Assembly (NCBI GenBank): GCA_020883125.1
Contig: JAHREW010000028.1
Location: 1 to 64,000, forward strand
DNA from: Microcoleus sp. CAWBG506
Lineage (GTDB): Bacteria; Cyanobacteriota; Cyanobacteriia; Cyanobacteriales; Microcoleaceae
Reading direction: 5' to 3'
Length of the DNA stretch: 64,000 nucleotides
Under the pieces are notes generated by a model. That model searched no databases and had not been told where the DNA came from. It worked only from the letters and a program-made list of their open reading frames with translations. Shown here in pieces: positions 17,647-25,694 of this stretch. Position 1 is the first letter of the stretch. Every line of letters begins with the position of its first letter. The translations under genes and the position numbers were made by a program.

Positions 17647-19761
17647 ATGACTGACCCAATTCGCTTTCTGATGTGCGCTCCCGACCACTACGATGTGGAC
17701 TACGTGATTAATCCGTGGATGGAGGGCAATGTCCACAAATCATCGCGCGATCGCGCCGTCGAACAGTGGGAAAAACTGTACCACGTCCTCAAAGAAAATG
17801 CCACTGTAGACCTAGTACCGCCCCAAAAAGGCTGGCCTGATATGGTTTTCACCGCCAACGCGGGTTTACTGTTAGGTAATACCTTTGTGCTGAGTCGTTT
17901 CTATCACAAAGAACGTCAAGGCGAAGAACCGTATTTCAAAGCATGGTTTGAGGAGAAAGGTTTCACTGTTCACGAACTACCGAAAGACTTGCCCTTTGAG
18001 GGTGCTGGCGATGCTTTGCTCGATCGCGAAGGACGCTGGTTGTGGGCGGGATACGGCTTCCGTTCCGAACTCGATTCTCACCCATTGCTCGCCAAATGGC
18101 TGAATATCGAAGTGCTTTCTCTGCGTTTAGTAGACGAACGTTTCTATCACTTAGATACCTGTTTTTGTCCCCTCACAGGCGGCTATTTGCTTTACTATCC
18201 AGCAGCATTTGACTCCTACTCCAACCGCTTAATTGAAATGCGAGTTGCGCCGGAAAAACGCATTGCCATTGAAGAAGCAGATGCCGCCAATTTTGCGTGT
18301 AATGCTGTCAATATTGACCAAATTGTGGTAATGAATAAGGTTAGCGAAGCCTTGAAAACTCGCATCACTAAGGCCGGATTCCAAGTTATTGAAACCCCGC
18401 TGAGTGAATTTCTCAAAGCCGGCGGTGCCGCTAAGTGTCTGACGCTGCGGGTAACGGAACCGGTGCAAGAAGATCGATCGGCAAACGTGATGGTAGAAAG
18501 CCGCACCATTCGCATGGAAGGTCACTTGCTAGATGCGGGTTTAATCAGCCGCGCTTTAGACTTAGTTATCGAAAATGGTGGCAGTTTCCAAGTGCTCAAT
18601 TTCAATTTAGGAGAACAGCGCCAAAGCACATCATCTGCGGATGTGAAAGTTTCGGCACCTTCCCACGATGTGATGGAAGAAATCATGGGATTGCTGATTG
18701 ACTTGGGTGCAGTCCCGCCGCCACAAGAGATTTGCGATGCTATTTTAGAAGATGTTGTCCAAGATGGTGTCGGCCCAGACGACTTTTACGTTAGTACAAT
18801 TTATCCTACAGAAGTGCGGGTAAATGGTCAGTGGGTGAAGGCGCGAAATCAGCGGATGGACGGCGCAGTTGCGATTACTGAAACACCAGAAGGCCCGGTG
18901 GCTACGTGCAAATTGTTGCGCGATTTGAAAGTAGGTGAAAAAGTCGTTGTCGATGTGGTAGGTATCCGCACGATCCGCAAAACAGAATCGCGGGAACAGC
19001 GGAATTCTCAAGAATTTAGCTTTATGTCCGGCAGTGTTTCTAGCGAGCGCCGGGTAGAATTGGTAGTGGAACAAGTAGCGTGGGAATTGCGCCAAATTCG
19101 CGATCGGGGCGGTAAAGTTGTAGTGACGGCTGGGCCTGTGGTGATCCACACCGGCGGTGGCGAACATTTAGCGCATTTGATTCGGGAAGGTTATGTGCAA
19201 GCCTTGTTGGGTGGAAATGCGATCGCAGTTCACGACATGGAACAATCGAGCATGGGAACTTCTTTGGGAGTTGACATGAAACGCGGTGTTGCTGTGCGCG
19301 GCGGACACCGACACCACTTGAAAATGATTAACACTGTGCGCCGTTATGGCAGTATTGCTAAAACAGTGGAATCTGGGGTGATTACTAGCGGTGTGATGTA
19401 CGAGTGCGTGAAGCACAATATCCCATTTTCACTGGCTGGTTCGATCCGCGATGACGGGCCGCTTCCCGACACGCAAATGGATTTGGTTAAGGCTCAAGAA
19501 GAGTATACTGAGCTGTTACGTGGTGCGGATATGGTGCTGATGCTGTCGTCTATGCTGCATTCGATTGGTGTGGGAAATATGACGCCGGCGGGTGTGAAGA
19601 TGGTCTGTGTGGACATTAATCCGGCTGTGGTGACGAAATTGAGCGATCGAGGTTCGATCGAATCTACTGGAGTTGTGACTGATGTGGGATTGTTCCTGAG
19701 TTTGTTGGTGAATCAATTGGATAAGTTGACTAGCCGCCATCATGTAACTCAATCTGTGTAG
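17647..19761 (+). CDS. argZ: Bifunctional arginine dihydrolase / ornithine cyclodeaminase-type enzyme (ArgZ/AgrE)
   Basis: 704 residues, close to the Synechocystis ArgZ and Anabaena AgrE lengths. The N-terminal half is a guanidine-group-modifying fold that hydrolyses arginine to ornithine, CO2 and ammonia. Catalytic Cys264 (GGAAKCLTL) and His168 (FYHLDTCF) are at the numbers described for ArgZ, and Asn71 (FTANAG), linked to dihydrolase rather than deiminase activity, is present. The C-terminal half (from about 285, SANVMVESRTIRMEGHLLD) is the LOR/SDH-type domain that in AgrE converts ornithine to proline. The enzyme feeds nitrogen release and the ornithine-ammonia cycle. It lies near argG and Fd-GOGAT. 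No NtcA box was recognised upstream, and a 143-bp palindromic element lies about 145 bases before the start. Confidence 0.93.
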   Translation: MTDPIRFLMCAPDHYDVDYVINPWMEGNVHKSSRDRAVEQWEKLYHVLKENATVDLVPPQKGWPDMVFTANAGLLLGNTFVLSRFYHKERQGEEPYFKAWFEEKGFTVHELPKDLPFEGAGDALLDREGRWLWAGYGFRSELDSHPLLAKWLNIEVLSLRLVDERFYHLDTCFCPLTGGYLLYYPAAFDSYSNRLIEMRVAPEKRIAIEEADAANFACNAVNIDQIVVMNKVSEALKTRITKAGFQVIETPLSEFLKAGGAAKCLTLRVTEPVQEDRSANVMVESRTIRMEGHLLDAGLISRALDLVIENGGSFQVLNFNLGEQRQSTSSADVKVSAPSHDVMEEIMGLLIDLGAVPPPQEICDAILEDVVQDGVGPDDFYVSTIYPTEVRVNGQWVKARNQRMDGAVAITETPEGPVATCKLLRDLKVGEKVVVDVVGIRTIRKTESREQRNSQEFSFMSGSVSSERRVELVVEQVAWELRQIRDRGGKVVVTAGPVVIHTGGGEHLAHLIREGYVQALLGGNAIAVHDMEQSSMGTSLGVDMKRGVAVRGGHRHHLKMINTVRRYGSIAKTVESGVITSGVMYECVKHNIPFSLAGSIRDDGPLPDTQMDLVKAQEEYTELLRGADMVLMLSSMLHSIGVGNMTPAGVKMVCVDINPAVVTKLSDRGSIESTGVVTDVGLFLSLLVNQLDKLTSRHHVTQSV

Positions 19762-19810
19762 AAACGACGAGTAGGGTGTGTTTTGAAACCTGGAGATCCC
19801 CCCTAGCCCC

Positions 19811-19974
19811 CCTTAAGAAGCAGGGCTGTTTCATTCTCTTGTAGGGGCAATCCCCCCGTGGTTGCCCAGATATTTGAAACATCGATTTCATAGTCCGTGG
19901 GGGGGCGGGCACGGGGGCACCGCCCCTACAAAAGCCTGATTTTCGTGAGAATGAAACAGCCCTGCCTTAAGAAG
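19811..19974. mobile_element. MITE-like element with inverted ends and 10-bp target duplication
   Basis: GCAGGGCTGTTTCATTCTC (19820-19838) and GAGAATGAAACAGCCCTGC (19947-19965) are perfect 19-bp inverted repeats. CCTTAAGAAG flanks the element at both sides (19811-19820, 19965-19974), consistent with a target-site duplication. The interior has a second palindrome (TAGGGGCAATCCCCCCGTGGTTGCCC against GGGCACGGGGGCACCGCCCCTA). The target was itself a CCCCCCTTAAGAAGGGGGG-like palindrome. It is non-coding. A degenerate right end recurs at 41675-41724. The rest of 19762-20222 holds only G/C-run repeats (AGGGGGATTTAGGGGGAT). Confidence 0.8.
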
Positions 19975-20222
19975 GGGGGACTCGAAGCACTCAAAGTCAA
20001 CCCCTACTCCCCTTTTTAAGGGGGATTTAGGGGGATCGAGACTAGGCTACAAACCTAATTTAGAGGTGGTTTGAGCCTGCTTGTTGACACCACTGGCAGG
20101 CAAGGCCCACTTTCGGAAATTTTTATAAATCTTGAGGTCAAAATCAGAAGTAGTAACCGGGAACTTTGAAACACTAACTAGCGTTGCTCGTTCTATTTTT
20201 TTTCACTGGTCAAAATTAGCAG

Positions 20223-20720
20223 TCATCGCTGCTGTATCCGCTGAAGTTCTTGCTGAACGTTTTTGAGGCGATTCATCATGTATTCAAAGTTTGCTCTATC
20301 TCCTTGAGCATTATACAGGTTCGCTGCTGTTTGCCAGTCGGCTACTGTTGCTCTAATATCTTTTAAGTTAAGACGAACAGTACCCCGAATGCGGTAAGCA
20401 TCAGCATCATTCGGTCGAATGCGGATGGCATTATTGCAGTCTCCAAGTGCAGCAGGATAGTCCCCGATCAGAAGTCGTGACAAACATCGGCTTTGGTGTG
20501 CTTCAGCAAAATTAGGATTGAGTTTGATAGCTTGGGTGTAGGCTTCAATTGCTCCTTTATAGTCTTTGTTATTAAAAAACTCGTCACCCCTTGTATAAAA
20601 GTCTGTGGAACTCGCTTGAGATATAATAACTACGGGAGCATGGCTAGACGCAGCATTAGGGATTATACCTCTTGTGAGTGAAATTGCCACGATGGTGATA
20701 GCTGGGTATATAAAATTCAT
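20223..20720 (-). CDS. Secreted or membrane-anchored tetratricopeptide repeat protein
   Basis: 165 residues from the ATG at 20720; a TTG eight codons upstream is less likely. A hydrophobic N-terminus (MNFIYPAITIVAISLTRG) acts as signal peptide or anchor. Three TPR-like units follow: FYTRGDEFFNNKDYKGAIEA, then AEAHQSRCLSRLLIGDYPAA and ADAYRIRGTVRLNLKDIRAT. The tail NRLKNVQQELQRIQQR is helical. TPRs mediate protein-protein contacts; no enzymatic domain is present. It is followed on the same strand by another small secreted protein gene 60 bases upstream (20781-21284), and the two may be co-transcribed. The specific partner is unknown. Confidence 0.75.
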   Translation of the reverse strand: MNFIYPAITIVAISLTRGIIPNAASSHAPVVIISQASSTDFYTRGDEFFNNKDYKGAIEAYTQAIKLNPNFAEAHQSRCLSRLLIGDYPAALGDCNNAIRIRPNDADAYRIRGTVRLNLKDIRATVADWQTAANLYNAQGDRANFEYMMNRLKNVQQELQRIQQR

Positions 20721-20780
20721 GATTAAATTGGTTGGTGTTTGCAAGTATTATGAAATAAAGAGGAGAGATTTTAGTTGCCA

Positions 20781-21284
20781 TTAGTCGCTAGAGTCCCAAT
20801 CCTCAATTTTAACTTCCAATCCACCCATAAAACTTACTCCTAACGAACTTTTAGCAATGGATTCGTTGATAGCAACTGATTGACCAGGCTGTAACGTTTG
20901 ATCAATTCTCACCAGATGCGTGTAGAGAATTTTATTGCCTGTACTGATCTGAAGCTTTGGGATACCAATCTTGATGGGCCTACTGCTGCGGTTCGTGATT
21001 ACACCTTTAATGTTAGCCCAATTTTCCAATCCTTTTGTTAAGTCTGAGGATACTCTTAAGTTAGCAATCAAGGGGTTCTGATTTCGTTCTATTGCCTTTA
21101 TAGCCTCGTCTATCCGTCCTCTCTCACATACTGGCTCAAGGGATATGTGGTTGCCCGTTTTGGGATCTGTCCAGAAACAGCCCGGATACTCTTGAGCGAT
21201 CGCACCGCTGTAACCCAAAGGCAAAAACGGAATTACGACAGCAGAAAGGGAAGTCGCCACACGCAGAAGTTTCAGTCTAGCCAT
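20781..21284 (-). CDS. Hypothetical secreted protein
   Basis: 167 residues with a clear signal peptide (hydrophobic core LLRVATSLSAVVIPFLPLGY, likely cleavage after AIAQ). The mature part has two cysteines (PGCFWTDP and EPVCERGR) that could form a disulfide. A beta-rich C-terminal half follows (LRVSSDLTKGLENWANIKGV, then TNRSSRPIKIGIPKLQIS), reminiscent of FxLYD-type or other immunoglobulin-like extracytoplasmic domains that describe added flexible strands. I do not recognise a named family. It lies directly upstream of, and on the same strand as, the TPR protein gene, so a shared transcript and extracytoplasmic function are plausible. Confidence 0.65.
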   Translation of the reverse strand: MARLKLLRVATSLSAVVIPFLPLGYSGAIAQEYPGCFWTDPKTGNHISLEPVCERGRIDEAIKAIERNQNPLIANLRVSSDLTKGLENWANIKGVITNRSSRPIKIGIPKLQISTGNKILYTHLVRIDQTLQPGQSVAINESIAKSSLGVSFMGGLEVKIEDWDSSD

Positions 21285-21579
21285 AACACTTGGTTCCTTG
21301 AGCTTTTCTAGTATATTGAGTGCGATCGGCTTACAACTTTTCTCTGAGAACCGATCTCCGTCAGCATTTTGATAATTCTCTCGAATAGCCCTTGGCTTAC
21401 AGCTACCGCTTTATGCCAAGCTCATGTTTATCACTCTTCCACATACTATAGCGATCGCCCCTAAGCTGAAAAGCGGAAAAAGACGGATCTTTCTAACCTT
21501 TGGGGTACAAGTCGGAAAAAGACGGATTGAGGCAGATCAAGTCGGATATAATAATTGCAGTTTTCTCATAGCCCTGCTG

Positions 21580-22098
21580 ATGGACATTCGCGAGGTACTC
21601 GAATTTGTAGATCAAGTTGTCTACGATAAGACAGGCAAACGCCTCAATGATTTACAGCGTGGAATTATCGAGGGAACTCTGAAGCGACAAAAGTATGCTG
21701 AGATTGCCGATATTTATCGTCTTTCGGAAGGTCACGTTAAGGATAGAGGTTACGAACTTTTGCAAATGTTATCTGATGTTTTTGATGAATCAGTTGATAA
21801 ACACAATCTTAAATCTGTCTTAGAACGGAAAGGAAATCTCAATATTACTTTTGGCGATAACAATATTGGCGATAACAATATCAGCAATATTATGGGTTAT
21901 ATCAATATTTGCTCCGATCGCCCCACTCCTACCTCCAATAAAAGCCAGCCTGCGACTCCTGACTTCCAATATGGTCAGTATCAAGCCAAGATTGAAACTG
22001 TTGGTAAGTTACGCCAATTCGGCTTGAAAGACGAACAAATAGCAGAGTTGCTGGGGCTAGCTTTGGAGGAAGTTAAGAAGGTAGAATCGGAGGAGTAA
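21580..22098 (+). CDS. vWA-MoxR-associated-protein-type N-terminal HTH protein
   Basis: 172 residues from the ATG at 21580; the longer frame from 21424 covers a promoter-like tract with a duplicated CGGAAAAAGACGGAT. RLNDLQRGIIEGTLKRQKYA and then EIADIYRLSEGHVKDRGYEL (about residues 21-60) match the HTH module that caps cyanobacterial NTPase/vWA-MoxR (vMAP) signalling proteins. A GDNNIGDNNISN segment from a 15-base DNA duplication (GGCGATAACAATATT) and a second HTH-like tail (KLRQFGLKDEQIAELLGLAL) follow. There is no NTPase or effector domain, so it is a stand-alone adaptor or DNA-binding module. Its function is unknown; such modules often occur in conflict or NLR-like systems. Confidence 0.65.
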   Translation: MDIREVLEFVDQVVYDKTGKRLNDLQRGIIEGTLKRQKYAEIADIYRLSEGHVKDRGYELLQMLSDVFDESVDKHNLKSVLERKGNLNITFGDNNIGDNNISNIMGYINICSDRPTPTSNKSQPATPDFQYGQYQAKIETVGKLRQFGLKDEQIAELLGLALEEVKKVESEE

Positions 22099-22171
22099 AA
22101 GTAGGGTGCGCCTCGCTCCCCTTACAGGGGAAGTAATGTAGTGCGTTACTGGCTGGTTGATATTACAATAA

Positions 22172-22197
22172 AAAGCCTCAGACCCGTAAGTCTGAGG
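22172..22197 (-). terminator. Terminator downstream of citrate synthase
   Basis: On the minus strand CCTCAGAC (22197-22190) pairs with GTCTGAGG (22183-22176) around a 6-base loop and is followed by CTTTTTATT. It lies about 145 bases beyond the gltA stop codon and would also insulate it from the convergent HTH gene. Confidence 0.6.
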
Positions 22198-22342
22198 ACT
22201 GGATTTCCTGAAAATCGTCACTTAATAACATTGTGGCTAACGAACAGGAGAGAATACAAGGGGGTGCAACCCATCAGTGCATTTTTTGCATAACGCAGAA
22301 GGCTGTTTCGAGTTTTGAGTTGTGGGTTTTTAATTCCAAACT

Positions 22343-23482
22343 TTAGGATCTTTCCCCGATCGCAATATAAGGCTCACCGTGAGTACCCGTATAGATTTGA
22401 GTCGGGCGATAAATGCGGTTTGCTTCTAGCTGTTCCTTCCAGTGAGCTAGCCAGCCAGCAACGCGGGCGATCGCAAAAACTGGCGTAAACAAGTCTGTAG
22501 GAATTCCCATTTTCCGATAAACTAGACCAGAATAGAAATCTACATTGGCATAAATTCCTTTATGACCCAGTTTTTCTTCCACCACTGCTTCCAACTTGAC
22601 AGCAATGTCGTAATAATCATCGCTACCGAAGTTCTCAAATAACTGTTCTGCTAATCCTTGGAGAATAGTTGCTCTGGGATCTTTCACCTTGTAAACCCGG
22701 TGGCCGAAGCCCATGATTTTCTCCTTGTTTTCAACGCAGTTTTCGACAAAAGGTCGCACATTTTCTACGGAACCAATTTTCTCCAACATCTCAATCACTT
22801 CTTCATTCGCCCCCCCATGCAAAGGCCCGGCTAAAGTGCCAACGGCTGAAGCAATTACCCCATAAGGGTCTGTCAGCGTCGAAGCTGTTACCATTGCCGA
22901 AAATGTAGAAGCATTGATGGTATGTTCCGCGTGGAGAGTCAGACAAGCATCAAAAATATTAGCCAACAGCGGATCGGGTTCTCGCTCGTTGAGCATATAA
23001 AGAAAGTTAGCCGAGTAGTTCAAGTCGTCCCTCGGTAGCAGAGCGTCATTACCCCGTCGCATTTGTTGGAATGCTGCTACCATTGTCGGAATTTTGGCTA
23101 GCAGTCGCACTACTGCTTCACGAATGTATGCTGGGTTGGCTAGAGCTCGGCGCGAGTAAAACAAACCCAAGGCTGCTGCTGAAGCTTGCAGAGCGTCCAT
23201 GGGATGTCCTCTTTCGGGGAAGCATTTCATCATGTCCCGGATGCGATATTTGATCCGGCGATGATACCGAATTTCATGCTCGAAAGCTTCTAGTTCTTCC
23301 TTTGTCGGAAGTACGCCCCAGATTAATAAATATGCAGTTTCCACAAAGGAACTTTTGAGTGCTAGTTCCTCGATGCTAATGCCGCGATATTCTAGTACCC
23401 CTTTTTGTCCATCTACAAAGCTAATGCTGGATAAGGTAGCAGGAACACCTTCTAAACCTGGCTTGAATTCGCCGACGACCAT
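22343..23482 (-). CDS. gltA: Citrate synthase
   Basis: 379 residues, the length of the compact bacterial type. It condenses oxaloacetate and acetyl-CoA to citrate, the entry step of the oxidative branch supplying 2-oxoglutarate for glutamate synthase. The catalytic residues are visible: His in LHAEHTINASTFSA, His in MGFGHRVYKVKDPRA, and Asp in YANVDFYSGLVY. GPLHGGANEEVIEML and the N-terminal LEYRGISIEELA are family signatures. It is followed by a terminator at 22172. The gene on the same strand upstream is sixA, 113 bases away, so an operon is possible but not shown. Confidence 0.96.
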   Translation of the reverse strand: MVVGEFKPGLEGVPATLSSISFVDGQKGVLEYRGISIEELALKSSFVETAYLLIWGVLPTKEELEAFEHEIRYHRRIKYRIRDMMKCFPERGHPMDALQASAAALGLFYSRRALANPAYIREAVVRLLAKIPTMVAAFQQMRRGNDALLPRDDLNYSANFLYMLNEREPDPLLANIFDACLTLHAEHTINASTFSAMVTASTLTDPYGVIASAVGTLAGPLHGGANEEVIEMLEKIGSVENVRPFVENCVENKEKIMGFGHRVYKVKDPRATILQGLAEQLFENFGSDDYYDIAVKLEAVVEEKLGHKGIYANVDFYSGLVYRKMGIPTDLFTPVFAIARVAGWLAHWKEQLEANRIYRPTQIYTGTHGEPYIAIGERS

Positions 23483-23595
23483 TGCGATACCGTGTTGTGT
23501 GAGTGGAATCTAATCTATTCAAAGTACATTAGCAGAAAGCAAGATAGTGTCGCCGCGTTAACAAACAATAATCAATTAATGTGACTATTTGCTTT

Positions 23596-24090
23596 CTACC
23601 CCAGCAAAAACTTGGGCGACAGTAAACAGAACATTTGGCTGCGGCCAACTGGGGAGCCTGTTTCGGGGAGAATTAAGCCGATCGTACCTGCTTTTTTGAG
23701 GATCAGGGCATCTTGGGTTGTGCCCCACAACAAAGTTTCTGCCCAGTTGCCTAAATCTGGTTGGTGACCAACTAGAGCTAAGCTACGGTTTCCTGTTTCG
23801 TGCCACTGTTGATACCATTCTAGCCAGTTGTGGATGTCTCCTGATGGGGCTAGGACAGCGGATTCTTGGATTTGGGAACTCAGACCTACTGTTTGCAGGA
23901 TTTGGGCGGTTTGGGTGGCACGTAAGAGGGGACTGGTGAGAATTAGGTCAAACTGAATTTCGATTTCATACAGGCGCTGGGCGACTTTCCGGGTTTTGCT
24001 GGTGCCCTCTTTGGTGAGCGGGCGTTCTGCGTCTGTCGCGTATGCTTCGGGTGCGGCTGCGATGCCGTGACGGATTAGATATAGATGCAC
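23596..24090 (-). CDS. sixA: Phosphohistidine phosphatase SixA
   Basis: 164 residues. The histidine phosphatase motif LYLIRHGIA is at the N-terminus, with catalytic His8. A second catalytic histidine is in LALVGHQPDLGNW, and R/E residues of the pocket are in ERPLTKEG and LTSPLLRATQTA. SixA removes phosphate from phosphohistidine, for example on phosphotransfer domains of histidine kinases; the window holds one large hybrid kinase, but no direct link is shown. The length matches the family. The IS at 24190 inserted 100 bases upstream of its start, which may have separated the gene from its original promoter. Confidence 0.9.
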   Translation of the reverse strand: MHLYLIRHGIAAAPEAYATDAERPLTKEGTSKTRKVAQRLYEIEIQFDLILTSPLLRATQTAQILQTVGLSSQIQESAVLAPSGDIHNWLEWYQQWHETGNRSLALVGHQPDLGNWAETLLWGTTQDALILKKAGTIGLILPETGSPVGRSQMFCLLSPKFLLG

Positions 24091-24189
24091 TGGCTGTCCT
24101 TTGTCCTTTTTTTAGTTTTTTTGAGCTTAGGTGCGATCGACATTTTTTGTCTATTCTACAACTGGGTTAGAAACTGTAACTTAATTTAT

Positions 24190-25688
24190 GGACAAAGCTA
24201 CCCATCCTTTACTATTTGGGTAGCTTTCGCGCCGGCGCGCTCGTATCACGCGAGACCCCACAGCCCCTAGTTCAATTTGTTTTTGACTCTTAGTGCCATT
24301 TGATTGCAGATGCGCGCGTTTTGCGTCAGAGGAATCTGCGTTTGGACTAATTATAATTTTTTTAACCTGCCATCTTGACGCTCGCAGGAAGTCGTATATA
24401 ATACGAAAGAAAATACATTTACTCATGTCGAGTCAAATGCAGTTAGTAGAAAAACACCTAATTAACAGACAGCATAGATTTTGGCAAGAATGCGACCACT
24501 TAGCATTACAATCAAAACATCTATACAATTCTGCTAACTACGTCCAGCGCCAATACTTTTTTGAAACCAACAAGTATTACAACTCCATCAATATTTATCA
24601 CCAGACTAAGAACTTAGAAGCTTATAGGTATCTACCAACAAAAGTTAGCAAACAAATTGTTCGTAGAGTTGCTGAATCTTGGAAAGGATGGTTAGCTGCA
24701 CTTAAAGATTGGTCAAAGCACCCTGAAAAATATCTGGGCAAACCGAAAATACCAGGATACAAGCATAAAGAGCATGGCAGAAATGTTGTAATTTATCCGA
24801 TAGATGCAATATCAAAACCTGCTTTGACTAAAGGGAATGTTAAACTATCTCAGACTAATATTGAGATTGAGACTCAAGCTAAAAATGTAGACCAAGTAAG
24901 GATTGTTCCCAAGCTTGACCACTATGTGATTGAAGTTGTTTACACAGTTAATGACATACCCTTATCCCACGGGAAATATGTGGCTGGTGTAGACCTTGGT
25001 TTAAACAATTTGATGGCTATAACGTCAAATCATCCCGGCATCAAGCCGCTGTTGATTAATGGTAGACCATTGAAAAGTATTAACCAATTCTTCAATAAAC
25101 GGGTAGCTAATGCACAATCAATCGAAGCTAGCAGACAGATTAAGGGACTTAATAGCAAACGCAACAGAAGAATTGACAACTATCTTCATACTGCGAGTCG
25201 TCGTGTAATTGACTGGTGTCAATTGAACGAGATTGGTCAGTTAATTATCGGCAAGAACCCAGGATGGAAGCAGTCAATCAACATTGGCAAAAAAAATAAT
25301 CAAGCATTTACCAATATTCCCCATGCCAAACTGATTGATTTATTGACATACAAAGCACAATTAGCAGGGATTGCAGTCACCTTAACGGAGGAAAGTTACA
25401 CCTCAAAAGCGAGTGCTTTAGATGGTGATAATTTACCGACTTATAGCAAAAATACAGAGGTCAAGCCTATTTTTAGTGGTAAACGTGTTCAGCGTGGTTC
25501 ATATAGAGCTTCCACTGGTAAAATAATCAATGCTGATACCAATGGCAGCATAAACATAGCGAGAAAAGTAATTCCCGACTTCATGAAGGGAATAGAGGGA
25601 TTGCCGTTTATTCCTGTAGTTTTAGGACTGTGGACTAAGATTATCAACGTAGATGTCTAACATTGACTACTTTTGGGTAGCTTTGTCC
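24190..25688 (+). mobile_element. tnpB-only IS200/IS605-type insertion element
   Basis: GGACAAAGCTACCC (24190-24203) and GGGTAGCTTTGTCC (25675-25688) bracket a single tnpB gene. The left end forms a hairpin, AAAGCTACCC (24194-24203) with GGGTAGCTTT (24218-24227), and is followed by a GCGCGCCGGCGCGC palindrome. The right end has a small CTAC/GTAG hairpin. Subterminal hairpins and lack of a target duplication fit the Y1-transposase (IS605) group. No tnpA is present, so movement would need a transposase in trans. It lies between sixA and the cyanobacteriochrome-GGDEF gene. Confidence 0.75.
24425..25660 (+). CDS. tnpB: TnpB (OrfB) family RNA-guided nuclease of the variant without canonical RuvC-II Glu and zinc ribbon
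   Basis: 411 residues from the ATG at 24425. The RuvC-I aspartate is in VAGVDLGLNNLMA (about residue 190) and the RuvC-III aspartate in INADTNGSINIARK. The segment where canonical TnpB has the RuvC-II glutamate reads LIIGKNPGWKQ, with no Glu. The zinc-ribbon cysteines are replaced (TSKASALDGD...KRVQRGSYRA). TEESYTSK, just before it, offers acidic residues in a shifted position. Variants with relocated catalytic glutamate are described for TnpB, so it may be active; loss of activity is the alternative. A guide RNA would be expected from the 3' end of the gene and the right end of the IS. Confidence 0.85.
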   Translation: MSSQMQLVEKHLINRQHRFWQECDHLALQSKHLYNSANYVQRQYFFETNKYYNSINIYHQTKNLEAYRYLPTKVSKQIVRRVAESWKGWLAALKDWSKHPEKYLGKPKIPGYKHKEHGRNVVIYPIDAISKPALTKGNVKLSQTNIEIETQAKNVDQVRIVPKLDHYVIEVVYTVNDIPLSHGKYVAGVDLGLNNLMAITSNHPGIKPLLINGRPLKSINQFFNKRVANAQSIEASRQIKGLNSKRNRRIDNYLHTASRRVIDWCQLNEIGQLIIGKNPGWKQSINIGKKNNQAFTNIPHAKLIDLLTYKAQLAGIAVTLTEESYTSKASALDGDNLPTYSKNTEVKPIFSGKRVQRGSYRASTGKIINADTNGSINIARKVIPDFMKGIEGLPFIPVVLGLWTKIINVDV

Positions 25689-25694
25689 AGGTTT

